DNA from: CANHEE01 sp043777755
GTDB lineage: Bacteria; Bacteroidota; Bacteroidia; Chitinophagales; Saprospiraceae
Direction: 5' to 3'
Length of the DNA stretch: 21,659 nucleotides
NCBI GenBank assembly: GCA_043777755.1
Contig: JAYWHK010000233.1
Span: 1 to 21,659 of the forward strand
Positions 6,154 to 13,856 of this stretch are shown one piece after another. Numbering within the stretch: the first letter of the stretch is position 1; each line of letters opens with the position of its first letter. A model generated the notes under the pieces. It saw only the letters and a program-made list of their open reading frames with translations. It was not told the DNA's origin and did no database searches. The position numbers were made by a program, and so were the translations under genes.

Positions 6154-6290
6154 ATTACCCCAGCCCTAAAGGGAGCAGATTAAAAATCACTATAAAACTG
6201 TATCTTTTTTGCAAAAAAAGGTTCGTTTTTTGTCAAAAAATACGAGTTTTACATTTATTTAGAGTCAGCACCCTTTAGGGTTGGGGTAAT
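6154..6290. repeat. 137-nt element with 26-bp imperfect terminal inverted repeats
   Basis: The left end (6154-6179, starting ATTACCCCAGCCCTAAAGGG) matches the reverse complement of the right end (6265-6290, ending GGGTTGGGGTAAT) at 23 of 26 positions, with 85 nt between. There is no coding frame inside. It has the look of a small non-autonomous inverted-repeat element, but no clear target-site duplication was found. The rest of the gene-free stretch 6026-6570 is AT-rich and holds a tandem ACAGTATTTT pair near 6391-6410 and the terminator at 6451-6498. Confidence 0.6.
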
Positions 6291-6450
6291 AAAAAGACAA
6301 AACTAAAACCTTTGCGGAGCAAAATTTATCATCATTTTTGGCGATAGCATTTGCAATACTTTTGAACACCCTACTTTTAACTCATTGATTTACAGTATTT
6401 TACAGTATTTTAAAAGTCAATTATTTCAGTCGAAACACTTGTCTTTTGCC

Positions 6451-6498
6451 AAAAAAAAGAAATTGGGATAGTTTGTTTTACCAGACTATCCCATTTCT
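6451..6498 (-). terminator. Rho-independent terminator for the 91-aa gene
   Basis: On the minus strand AGAAATGGGATAGT pairs with ACTATCCCAATTTCT (one-base bulge) across a short loop, and is followed by eight T residues (6451-6458). It lies about 70 nt after the stop of the minus-strand gene at 6571. Confidence 0.8.
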
Positions 6499-6570
6499 AA
6501 AAGATAACATTAAAATTGCGTAAAAGTTTTGGTTTCGCTTCTTTATAGTTTTGATTAATTAATTGTGATT

Positions 6571-6846
6571 TTACCACTCCACACAAATGTCGAGTCCGTT
6601 TGCCCCTGTTACATGAAGCATTTTTGAGGAAGCGTCATAAGACGCTGTATAACTTTTGCCGTCATAAAAAAAAGAAATAGAGCCTGATTGACTATCTAAT
6701 CTTCTTTCGACTTTTCTTCCTGCCTTTGCCATAATAGCCGCTTCCGCAGTTTGATAAACCGCTGATGATCTTTTCCCGCCTTTGAATAAAGCTAAAACAG
6801 ATGTGGATAATACTTCGCTTGAATTGAATTGAATTAATTTTCTCAT
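6571..6846 (-). CDS. Small hypothetical protein, 91 aa
   Basis: I do not recognise this protein. The frame extends upstream to 6894, but the ATG at 6846 (MRKLIQFNSSEV) is the better start because a promoter -7 box TAACTTTG lies at 6892-6899, so the upstream ATG could not be in the transcript. The N-terminal half is alpha-helical in character (VLALFKGGKRSSAVYQTAEAAIMA). The C-terminal half looks like beta strands (GSISFFYDGKSY, then KMLHVTGANGLDICVEW). There is no signal peptide or membrane span. It is a single-gene unit with its own promoter and terminator, facing away from the histidine kinase by about 200 nt. Confidence 0.7.
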   Translation of the reverse strand: MRKLIQFNSSEVLSTSVLALFKGGKRSSAVYQTAEAAIMAKAGRKVERRLDSQSGSISFFYDGKSYTASYDASSKMLHVTGANGLDICVEW

Positions 6847-6891
6847 AGTTGCGTAAATTTTGTGTTTGTAATTTTCTTTAAACTGATACCA

Positions 6892-6899
6892 CAAAGTTA
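6892..6899 (-). promoter_or_regulatory. -7 promoter box TAACTTTG
   Basis: Read on the minus strand, TAACTTTG fits the Bacteroidota TAnnTTTG consensus, 45 nt before the ATG at 6846. The -33 element is weak: a TTG lies 14 nt upstream, closer than usual. This site decides the start of the 91-residue gene. Confidence 0.55.
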
Positions 6900-7052
6900 C
6901 ACAAGTGAAGCTACAAGAAAAACCTTAACATTACAATTTCGTGACAGCCTAAATTTATTCTATTTAAAAATAAAATATTGAAAATCAATGTTTTAGATAA
7001 TAAAAATACGTAAAATTGTAACAAAAATACGGTTCTATTTTTTAGCAAAAAT

Positions 7053-8978
7053 TCAACTTTTTTTCAGTTCCATAATTGGAATAATGATTTCAACACGAGT
7101 TCCCGTGGTATTACCGTCATCGTCTTCGAGGTCAAGCGTTTGAATAAACCCATCAATTTCGGTAAAAAGATGCAAAATTTTCAAACGATCTTGGGTTATT
7201 TGCGTTCCCATAGAACGGTGTTTGGGCTTCATGTCGTCTGATTGCATCGCAGCTTTGATTTCTTTTGCTTTTTCACGCCCAACACCATTGTCTTCGATGA
7301 TACACAACATATTATTATCGTCAAAAAGGGAAAATTCTATCAAAATTCGTCCATTTTTAAGCGATTTTATACCGTGTTCCAACGAATTTTCGACATAAGG
7401 CTGAATAATCATACTTGGAACACCAAAAATATCTGGCTCAATTTCATCATCTACGATAATGTCAAAGTGCATTTTTCCATTAAAACGCATTTTTTGATTC
7501 AGCGACAAATAATCGCTCAAAAATGCCAATTCTGACTCCAAAGAAATCACTTCTTCGTCAGAATAACTGAGCGAATCTCTCATCAAATCGGCAAATTTTG
7601 TCAAATAAAAATTTGCTTCTTCAATATTTCCATCGTTGATATAACGCTGAATCGCATTTAAAACGTTGAACATAAAATGCGGATTCATCTGCGCACGCAA
7701 AGCTTTGTGCTGCAATTGAGTTGCTCTCATGCGCAATAAATCGGATTCTTGGTCCCGTTTTTCACCTTCAAATTGCATTTGCAACTCTACGATTTGCTCG
7801 CTTTTCACCTCTTCATTGTGCATTGCAAGGTGAACAATGTAGGCTTCTTGGTATTTATAGGCTTCTTTATAATTATTTTTTCTTGCAAAAAGCAAAGCCA
7901 TTTGCTTACAAACAGAAGCGATTTGCGACCTTTTTTCTGATAAATTGGCAAATCCGAGTGCTTCTTCAAGGTGTTCCTGAGCTTTTTTGTATTTCAATGC
8001 CGCAATACTCAATTCTCCCAAATATACTTCAATTCTGGAAAAATTCAGGTAATCATTTTCAGACATGGAGTGATACAAACGACGTGCTTTTTTATACAAT
8101 TTCCTTGCTTCAATAAAATCTTGGCGTAAGAAAAAACATTGACCAAGATTTGCATACGCACCTGCACGAGCATTTTGGCTGATGTCGTCCGTGGTGTTGA
8201 TGGTTTGTTGAAAGAAATTTTCGGCATTGTCGATGTCATCAATTGCCATGTAAGCGTTCCCCAAACTCAAATAGTGAAAAGCAATACGGGTTTTGATACC
8301 TGTAATTTCGCAAATATTCACAGCTTGTCGATACGACAAAATACTTCGGTTATACTCCTCTGTTACACGATAAACATAACCTAAACCACTGTAAATCAAG
8401 GATAAAAAGTAAAAATCTTTGAATTGCAAATCGTCTTCTTGGAGCGTAAAAATATCCTCAGCTTCCAAAAACTGATAAATCGCTTTAGAATAATTTGTTT
8501 GTTTCATCAAATTATAGCCTTGACGAACAATGAAACGGGCTTTTAAAACAGGATTAGGAAAGGCTTCCAACAAACGTGCTGCTTTTCGGATAAAATTTTC
8601 GGATTGTTCAATTTTTTCAGCATTCAAACAAGTCGCAGCATAGTCCAAATACACGTCGATTTTGTAATCTACGCTTTCATCGCTGTCTTCCAACAAATCC
8701 ACAACATAGTTGTACAAGGATTCTGATAAAAAATAATTATAGGATTGATTTTCTACAAATGCCGCATTTACAGCATGGTATATATTGTGTTTTGCATTAT
8801 CTGTTTCATTCAGAATGACTTTTTGCAAGTCCAAATACTGACGGGCTTTTTTAATGTTGTTGATAGAGTAAAAATCTATGAGCTGGGTTAATAAACTGAA
8901 TTTTAGCGTTTTGTCCGTAACCGACGAAAGCCCTTGTTCAATATTAACTATTTTTTGCTGAAAATTTATAGCGTTCAT
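7053..8978 (-). CDS. TPR-repeat sensor histidine kinase, LytS/YehU type
   Basis: A two-component sensor kinase of the His_kinase (LytS/YehU) family. The ATG at 8978 (MNAINFQQK) is preferred to a TTG five codons earlier. Roughly residues 20-390 are tetratricopeptide helices (repeats with GLGYVYRVTEEYNRS, SLGNAYMAIDDIDNAE, NLGQCFFLRQDFIEA). A coiled-coil linker follows, then the signature LRAQMNPHFMFNVLNAIQRY with the phospho-accepting histidine at about 434. The HATPase part has the N box VENSLEHG and the G box IEDNGVGREKA. Relatives in this phylum usually carry a signal peptide and a membrane helix between TPR and kinase; none is seen here, so this one should be cytoplasmic and sense protein-protein contacts. 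No LytTR response regulator is next to it, so it is an orphan in this window. Confidence 0.88.
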   Translation of the reverse strand: MNAINFQQKIVNIEQGLSSVTDKTLKFSLLTQLIDFYSINNIKKARQYLDLQKVILNETDNAKHNIYHAVNAAFVENQSYNYFLSESLYNYVVDLLEDSDESVDYKIDVYLDYAATCLNAEKIEQSENFIRKAARLLEAFPNPVLKARFIVRQGYNLMKQTNYSKAIYQFLEAEDIFTLQEDDLQFKDFYFLSLIYSGLGYVYRVTEEYNRSILSYRQAVNICEITGIKTRIAFHYLSLGNAYMAIDDIDNAENFFQQTINTTDDISQNARAGAYANLGQCFFLRQDFIEARKLYKKARRLYHSMSENDYLNFSRIEVYLGELSIAALKYKKAQEHLEEALGFANLSEKRSQIASVCKQMALLFARKNNYKEAYKYQEAYIVHLAMHNEEVKSEQIVELQMQFEGEKRDQESDLLRMRATQLQHKALRAQMNPHFMFNVLNAIQRYINDGNIEEANFYLTKFADLMRDSLSYSDEEVISLESELAFLSDYLSLNQKMRFNGKMHFDIIVDDEIEPDIFGVPSMIIQPYVENSLEHGIKSLKNGRILIEFSLFDDNNMLCIIEDNGVGREKAKEIKAAMQSDDMKPKHRSMGTQITQDRLKILHLFTEIDGFIQTLDLEDDDGNTTGTRVEIIIPIMELKKS

Positions 8979-9057
8979 AATAAGTAGTCCCAAGTCAATA
9001 AGTTACGCAAAGCGTGATGGCGAAAAATACGCTCATCGTTAGTCATTGTCTTTTAAC

Positions 9058-9708
9058 TTATTGATTTACAGATAAATAACGATTAATCACTTCTTTTACT
9101 TCTGATAAAATAGAAAAAATAGACAATAGTTCGTCTTCTTTGGTTGCGTCATAAGCTAAACTTGTAGCATATTCCCTCCCTTCCAATACAACAAAAAACC
9201 AAAATCTACCAATGACATAACAGCCATAAAGTGGCATATCGCTTTGATTTAACGATTGCGTTACGACCATGGCGGAAAGCAATTGCCCCAAAGGATCGCT
9301 GTCCAGTCGGTTTTCTTGTTTGTACTCATGCAGACAGAAAAACGGTTGTTTGGGTTTCAAAATTCCTTTTGAAATAAGCCATTCTATGCGTCCAGTCAAT
9401 TCCCAATCCAAATCAAGAAAAGTTGCGGATATGTTGCGTTGTGTAAATATTTTGTATTCTGCATTTCGATAATGCACCAATGTAATCAAAGGACTGATGA
9501 AACACATTTTGAGTTCATCTTCATTCCAAGCATTCGCATACTCAATAAGGTCATTTTGGATTTCATCTAAAATGAGTTTTCGAGCTGGTTCTGGCTCATG
9601 TACTGCTGCAAGCCAATTCGTTAGCAATGGCAATTGAGGACGCTTAACGATGGAAAATACATCTTGTATTTCTTCATAAGTCCAATTTTCAAAACTCTTT
9701 TTTTGCAT
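9058..9708 (-). CDS. PD-(D/E)XK-like hypothetical protein of the Bacteroidota 'HEYK' family
   Basis: This 216-residue protein belongs to a family that I recognise as frequent and multi-copy in Cytophagales and relatives but which has no proven function. Its hallmarks are all present: the WNEDELKMCFISPLI segment (61-75), FTQRNISAT (88-96), GRIEWLIS (106-113), FFCLHEYKQE (123-132), DPLGQLLSAMVV (138-149) and GRFWFFVVLEGREYA. The order E109 then E128-Y-K130 followed by a Q-containing helix resembles a PD-(D/E)XK nuclease active site, so a DNA- or RNA-cleaving role is possible but is inference. It has no signal peptide. It sits about 80 nt upstream of the histidine kinase in the same direction; the gap holds the recurring TTATTGATTTAC word. 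Confidence 0.75.
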   Translation of the reverse strand: MQKKSFENWTYEEIQDVFSIVKRPQLPLLTNWLAAVHEPEPARKLILDEIQNDLIEYANAWNEDELKMCFISPLITLVHYRNAEYKIFTQRNISATFLDLDWELTGRIEWLISKGILKPKQPFFCLHEYKQENRLDSDPLGQLLSAMVVTQSLNQSDMPLYGCYVIGRFWFFVVLEGREYATSLAYDATKEDELLSIFSILSEVKEVINRYLSVNQ

Positions 9709-9743
9709 CTGTCAAAATTTTAGGCAAAAATACGATTTTTTTT

Positions 9744-9790
9744 TGAAAAAACTAAAAAAACATGGTTTCACTAAAATCATGTTTTTTTAG
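9744..9790 (-). terminator. Hairpin terminator overlapping the end of the DUF4440 gene
   Basis: CTAAAAAAACATG (9752-9764) and CATGTTTTTTTAG (9778-9790) are perfect 13-bp arms around a 13-nt loop, followed on the minus strand by T residues. The last three codons and the stop of the DUF4440-like gene lie inside the hairpin. The stem is AT-rich, so its strength is uncertain. Confidence 0.55.
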
Positions 9791-10259
9791 TAGATTGCCA
9801 CTTCAACAAACGCCAAGTTTTCTTTTCTTTTTTATAAATTGCCATAAAATACAAATGTGTATCAAAAGGCGATTTTGCATATAAACCTTTTACATTGACT
9901 ACGCCATTGATGATAGCAATATTTTTTTTAATTAAAACAGAAGGTTCATTTTCATATATAAATGCTTGATAAACAATACGTTGTTTGAGAATTGCGTCAA
10001 TATGTTTGGCTTTATCTTCCAGCAAAGCATTGGAATGAATATAATGTAAATCTTTGTCTAATAGCTTATAAAGCGTTATGCTATCTTGTGCAATTGTTGC
10101 TGTAAAACGCTGTTCTTGCGTTTTCAAAACGTCATCAATATTATTTTTCTGAAACTGTTGGAATGGTGTCTTTAATCGCTGCGACTCAAGCTGCTGGAGA
10201 TTAGTATTTTGATGACTAAAATTAAAAAAATTAAAAATTAAGATAAAAAATATATTCAT
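9777..10259 (-). CDS. Secreted NTF2-like / DUF4440 family protein
   Basis: The ATG at 10259 is preferred to an upstream TTG and gives 160 residues. The first ~17 residues (MNIFFILIFNFFNFSHQ) form a signal-like hydrophobic segment, so export is likely. The rest matches the DUF4440/SnoaL-like pattern: an opening RFTATIAQDSITLYKLLDKDLHYIHSNALLEDK type block, a central I-rich strand and the end WRLLKWQST, typical of the cone-shaped NTF2-like fold. Members of this family bind small ligands or act as accessory domains; no catalytic residue can be assigned here. It follows nadK in the same direction after about 55 nt containing short TTTAACAAT repeats, and may share its transcript. Confidence 0.75.
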   Translation of the reverse strand: MNIFFILIFNFFNFSHQNTNLQQLESQRLKTPFQQFQKNNIDDVLKTQEQRFTATIAQDSITLYKLLDKDLHYIHSNALLEDKAKHIDAILKQRIVYQAFIYENEPSVLIKKNIAIINGVVNVKGLYAKSPFDTHLYFMAIYKKEKKTWRLLKWQSTKKT

Positions 10260-10314
10260 ATTGACTAACAATTATGCGTAAGAGAACAATTTAACAATTT
10301 AACAATCCAACCAT

Positions 10315-11196
10315 TTAATTTCGTTTATCGCTACCCCAATTCAATTTGTCACGCATGGTTTCTTGAAAAGATTTTCCTTGTAATTGTATTAATTTTACAG
10401 TAAAATCGCATTTTCGGACAGCAATTTGGTGTTTATCGGTAATGGTTTCAAAGCGAGAATCAAGTGTACAAAGGAAATTTTCGGTTCTACCTTCAATCTC
10501 AAAAGAAATACAACAATTGTCAGGAATAACCAAAGGTCGAACATTGAGATTGTGTGGCGCAACAGGTGTAATTACAAAATTATTGGCTTGTGGAAATAAA
10601 ATCGGCCCACCACAACTCAGCGAATAACCTGTTGAACCTGTTGGCGTTGCGATAATCAAACCATCAGCCCAATAAGAATTTAGATACGAACCATTGATAT
10701 AAGTGTGAATTGTAATCATTGAAGACGTATCTCGTTTGAGTATTGTAAAATCGTTTAGCGCATAAGGCGTTTCTCCGAAAAGCGGTAGATTCGACTCTAA
10801 ATACAGCAAACTTCGTTCTTCGATATGGTACATTTTTTTCATCAACATCATAATGGCTTCACTGATTCCTATTTTTTCAATATCCGCCATAAAACCCAAA
10901 CGACCTAAGTTAATACCCATCATTGGAACGTCAGTATCTCGTACTACAGTGGCAGCATTCAGAAGCGTTCCATCACCTCCGAGCGTCAAAACGCAGTCAA
11001 AATGCCTTTGTTTGAAATCCAAATAACCATCAAAAATTCCAACATTCAGGTTAAAAGTAATGTGCGGTTGCAGCTGATGCAAATACGGACGATAGACATA
11101 AGCGTTAATGCCATGCTCATGCAAAACATCAAATAAAGACTGTATATAAGGAAGGTCTTTTTCCTTTACGATTGTTCCAAAAACAACTACTTGCAT
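10315..11196 (-). CDS. nadK: NAD kinase
   Basis: NAD kinase phosphorylates NAD to NADP with ATP (or polyphosphate) in the cytoplasm and sets the NADPH supply. At 293 residues it has the usual length. The hallmark GGDGT motif is at 73-77, followed by PMMGINLGRLGFMADI. The NDF motif (148-150) and the block ADGLIIATPTGSTGYS through CGGPIL (177-200), which bind NAD, are complete. The ATG at 11196 is the only good start. Immediately upstream lies a nine-unit 9-nt tandem repeat that could alter promoter spacing. The DUF4440-like gene follows it. Confidence 0.95.
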   Translation of the reverse strand: MQVVVFGTIVKEKDLPYIQSLFDVLHEHGINAYVYRPYLHQLQPHITFNLNVGIFDGYLDFKQRHFDCVLTLGGDGTLLNAATVVRDTDVPMMGINLGRLGFMADIEKIGISEAIMMLMKKMYHIEERSLLYLESNLPLFGETPYALNDFTILKRDTSSMITIHTYINGSYLNSYWADGLIIATPTGSTGYSLSCGGPILFPQANNFVITPVAPHNLNVRPLVIPDNCCISFEIEGRTENFLCTLDSRFETITDKHQIAVRKCDFTVKLIQLQGKSFQETMRDKLNWGSDKRN

Positions 11197-11209
11197 GGTG
11201 AGTTTAAAT

Positions 11210-11290
11210 AATGAAAATAATTAAGGTAATGAAAACAATGAAAACAATGAAAACAATGAAAATAATTAAGGTAATGAAAATAATGAAAAT
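11210..11290. repeat. 9-nt tandem repeat array upstream of nadK
   Basis: Nine consecutive 9-nt units run from 11210 to 11290. With A = AATGAAAAT, B = AATTAAGGT and C = AATGAAAAC the order is A B C C C A B A A. The array starts 14 nt before the nadK start codon (minus strand) and fills most of the gap to the permease gene. Such arrays vary in copy number by slippage, and here that would change the distance between any upstream promoter and nadK. Confidence 0.85.
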
Positions 11291-11359
11291 AATTCGTACA
11301 AATTGGCTTTGCCGAATTTCATTTCGTGTTAAAAACTACTCTAATTTGTTCTGAATGTT

Positions 11360-12886
11360 TCAGAGCTTAGAAATTACTATTTCATTTTTTTTCTTCTTTT
11401 TAAAAAATAAAAGCCAATTTTTAGCAAAATTCGCTTGAAAAACACGCTCATCGTACATCGCTTTTTTTGTTAAAAATGCTCCAATAAGTGCCAAAATCAA
11501 GACGGGAATCCAAACAGAAAATGCCGCTGGCAAAACACCTTGTTCGCCCAATTTCCTAAACATAATGTACATAAATATAAATAAGATAAAAAATCCTATC
11601 GCTACAATAAACGGATAGCCAAAACCGCCTTTGCGAACAATTGCACCCATCGGTGCGCCAACAAACAAAAATACAATACACAAACTTGCAAAAACAAATT
11701 TGGAGTGCATTTCGCAAATGTGCTTGGCTTGGCTTTCCCTGATTTTATCTATTGATTTTACGTTACTTTCCGAATTTTGCAAAATACTTTCTACGATTCC
11801 TCGTGAGCGATTCAACAAATCGGTTTTTTTATACTGTTCAAAAGAATTGAGTATTGTTCCCAAACTCTTTATATCAGGAGGAATATTTTGCTTGAAAAAA
11901 TTATTGTTTTGCGCATAAACAGGAGGATTTGCCTCCCGATTGATAAGATTTCCATTTGCATCTTTATTGATAACAATAGAAATAGCGGTATCTTTTTGCG
12001 GTTCGTTAAAAACATTAAAATTTTGAGTAACGGATTTTCCAAAATCAGTTTTACGCTCCGCTATTTTTTTTCCAATAGAATCAATATCCGAATTTAAACG
12101 CCAAACGGTTTTTGTCGCTTGACTATTTTTGAAAAGACTTTCGTCGGTTCTTTCCAATTCGTCCACAACAAAGATTTTATTCCACTCTTCAAAGTTGGTT
12201 CGCACGTAAGCAAAACGACGTTTTCCTTCATCTTTCAAACTCTCATAACGATGTCCGCCTTGCAACTTCATCAATAGGCAAGATTTGTCGGGTGTTGTCG
12301 TCATTTCACCACCTTTTGCCAAAAGTTCACTAATCCCACCATTGACACTTTCTTGATAAATCATTACGTCGTGAATGGTTTTATCGTCCTTGTCTTTTTT
12401 GCCAATTCGCAAGGTGTAGCCAGCAAAATTATCAGAAAAAACACCTTCTTCAATTGCCAAGGCAGGTTTTTGGCGGCGAATATCGTAAAGCCGAGCATTT
12501 TGTTTTAATTTTGCCCAAGGTGTCAAAACATCAGCTGTAAAAAAAGAAAAACAAGCCAAAAATATCGAAAAAATAAACAGCGGCATCAAAACCCTAAGCA
12601 GAGAAACGCCCGCCGATTTCATACTGGAAAGCTCATATCGCTCCGCTAAATTTCCAATAGTCATCACCGATGAAATCAAAATTCCAATCACTAAAGCCCA
12701 AGGAATCATCAAAATGGACATATAAAAAATCATTTCTGAAATAAAAAGCAATCCTGCTCCTCTCCCCATAATATCATCAATATAAACCCAAACCGTTTGC
12801 ATTAACAAAACAAACAGTGCAATAAAAAAGGAAACCAAGAAAGGGCCAATGCTCTGACGAAATACGTACTGATCAAATTTTTTCAT
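11360..12886 (-). CDS. LptF/LptG family permease (YjgP/YjgQ)
   Basis: Inner-membrane permease of the LptB2FG ABC system, which extracts lipopolysaccharide from the inner membrane for transport to the outer membrane. The 508-residue protein has the family layout. Three N-terminal membrane helices come first (about 15-35, 55-80 and 100-120), with the coupling region ISSVMTIGNLAERYELSSMKSAGVSLLRV between helices 2 and 3. A long periplasmic beta-rich domain follows (about 125-385), then three C-terminal helices (FVFASLCIVFLFVGAPMGAI, GYPFIVAIGFFILFIFMYIM, VWIPVLILALIGAFL). It is longer than the 350-residue E. coli forms, as is common in Bacteroidota, through an insert in the periplasmic domain. 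Whether it is LptF or LptG cannot be settled. It starts 8 nt after the Rpn-like gene, so it is probably translated from the ruvB transcript. Confidence 0.9.
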   Translation of the reverse strand: MKKFDQYVFRQSIGPFLVSFFIALFVLLMQTVWVYIDDIMGRGAGLLFISEMIFYMSILMIPWALVIGILISSVMTIGNLAERYELSSMKSAGVSLLRVLMPLFIFSIFLACFSFFTADVLTPWAKLKQNARLYDIRRQKPALAIEEGVFSDNFAGYTLRIGKKDKDDKTIHDVMIYQESVNGGISELLAKGGEMTTTPDKSCLLMKLQGGHRYESLKDEGKRRFAYVRTNFEEWNKIFVVDELERTDESLFKNSQATKTVWRLNSDIDSIGKKIAERKTDFGKSVTQNFNVFNEPQKDTAISIVINKDANGNLINREANPPVYAQNNNFFKQNIPPDIKSLGTILNSFEQYKKTDLLNRSRGIVESILQNSESNVKSIDKIRESQAKHICEMHSKFVFASLCIVFLFVGAPMGAIVRKGGFGYPFIVAIGFFILFIFMYIMFRKLGEQGVLPAAFSVWIPVLILALIGAFLTKKAMYDERVFQANFAKNWLLFFKKKKKNEIVISKL

Positions 12887-12894
12887 TAAAAAAA

Positions 12895-13842
12895 CTACTT
12901 TGCAGCGTTAATTTCATTTTGCATTTCCACTACAAAATCAATACTTACTTCCGCTAAATCGGCAATTTCTTGCAAAGAAAAAGTACCTTTCAAAAGCATT
13001 TTTTTCACTACTTTTTTTGCTCTCAACAAGTCACCTTGTTCAATGCCTTGCTCAATGCCTTGTTCAATGCCTTGATGTAATCCTTGTTCGATTCCTCGCT
13101 CAACGCCTTGCTCAATGCCTTGCTCAATTCCTTGATGTAATCCTTGTTCGATTCCTCGCTCAACGCCATGCTGAACACCTTGTTGGTAGCGAATATCCTC
13201 TTTTATATCATAATTTATTGACATATCTGATAAATTTTTTATTACTTCTGATTGCAATTTACGAAGATTTGATAAAATTTCCAACTGAATGATTGATTTT
13301 TGTAATCTTCTTTTATTTTTGGTTTTATCTTTTAAACAAGCGATAATTTTTTTTATCACTTTATCTTTTCGCTCTCCTTTAAAATCTGCTAAAATAGCTA
13401 AAATGATTTCTTCTGGGCTTTCCGAATTTATAAACAACTGATAATCAATGGTATTTAAGGAAATAACCTCATAAGAAAAAATCAAATTATGATGCTGTAC
13501 TTGCGTTGAAGCTGTCCAATTTCCAGTACCCATGTATATAACGTACTGATGAATCGGAAGCCGAAACATTTCATAATAAAGTGAATAGTAAAACAACATT
13601 CGACTGTCCATATTTTCCTGACTTTTCGCCTGAAATTCAATATGGCTCAACATTCTTTCTTTTGTTTTTACATTCACGCCAAGCCTAACAAAGTCAGCTC
13701 TACGCTCCAATGTCCTTGGAATAGTCGTTGTTACAGGTTCTAAGTCCTGTAATTCTAAACCACACAATTTTGACAACAAACTCGCTCCAATTTTTTCAAT
13801 ATTCTCCTTAAAAATTTTATCGTAGTCCTGATGTTGATTCAT
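12895..13842 (-). CDS. Rpn/PD-(D/E)XK family nuclease-like protein with GIEQ repeats
   Basis: A 315-residue protein of the Rpn (YhgA-like, 'PD-(D/E)XK nuclease family transposase') group. These recombination-promoting nucleases can be mobile or act in phage defence. The nuclease core covers residues 1 to about 150: ERRADFVRL with D50 and LSHIEFQAKSQ with E69-x-Q71 form the expected metal-binding pair. LFYYSLYYEMFRLPIHQYVIYMG follows. Residues about 218-272 are a tetrapeptide-type repeat (GIEQ, GVER, GLHQ). The C-terminus (GTFSLQEIADLAEVSIDFV) looks like a small helix-turn-helix. It sits between ruvB (14 nt) and the permease gene (8 nt) in one probable operon, an odd place for an accessory nuclease. 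E-x-Q instead of E-x-K is common in the group. Confidence 0.82.
   Translation of the reverse strand: MNQHQDYDKIFKENIEKIGASLLSKLCGLELQDLEPVTTTIPRTLERRADFVRLGVNVKTKERMLSHIEFQAKSQENMDSRMLFYYSLYYEMFRLPIHQYVIYMGTGNWTASTQVQHHNLIFSYEVISLNTIDYQLFINSESPEEIILAILADFKGERKDKVIKKIIACLKDKTKNKRRLQKSIIQLEILSNLRKLQSEVIKNLSDMSINYDIKEDIRYQQGVQHGVERGIEQGLHQGIEQGIEQGVERGIEQGLHQGIEQGIEQGIEQGDLLRAKKVVKKMLLKGTFSLQEIADLAEVSIDFVVEMQNEINAAK
13031..13180. repeat. Coding tandem repeat with a 60-nt duplication
   Basis: Within the Rpn-like gene, 12-nt units such as CTCAATGCCTTG encode GIEQ-type tetrapeptides. A 37-nt segment starting CTTGATGTAATCC is identical at 13071-13107 and 13131-13167, showing a recent in-frame 60-nt duplication. 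Because 12 and 60 are multiples of 3, copy changes keep the frame and lengthen or shorten a linker between nuclease core and C-terminal domain. Confidence 0.85.
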
Positions 13843-13856
13843 AGTTGCATTTTCTT

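Noticed and set aside
6241..6260. A/T-rich fold-back near CGTTTTTTGTC as a terminator
   Set aside because: The stem is only A-T runs and lies inside the inverted-repeat element; no gene ends there.
6847..6894. Longer start for the 91-residue gene
   Set aside because: The upstream ATG overlaps the -7 box at 6892-6899, so it would not be in the mRNA.
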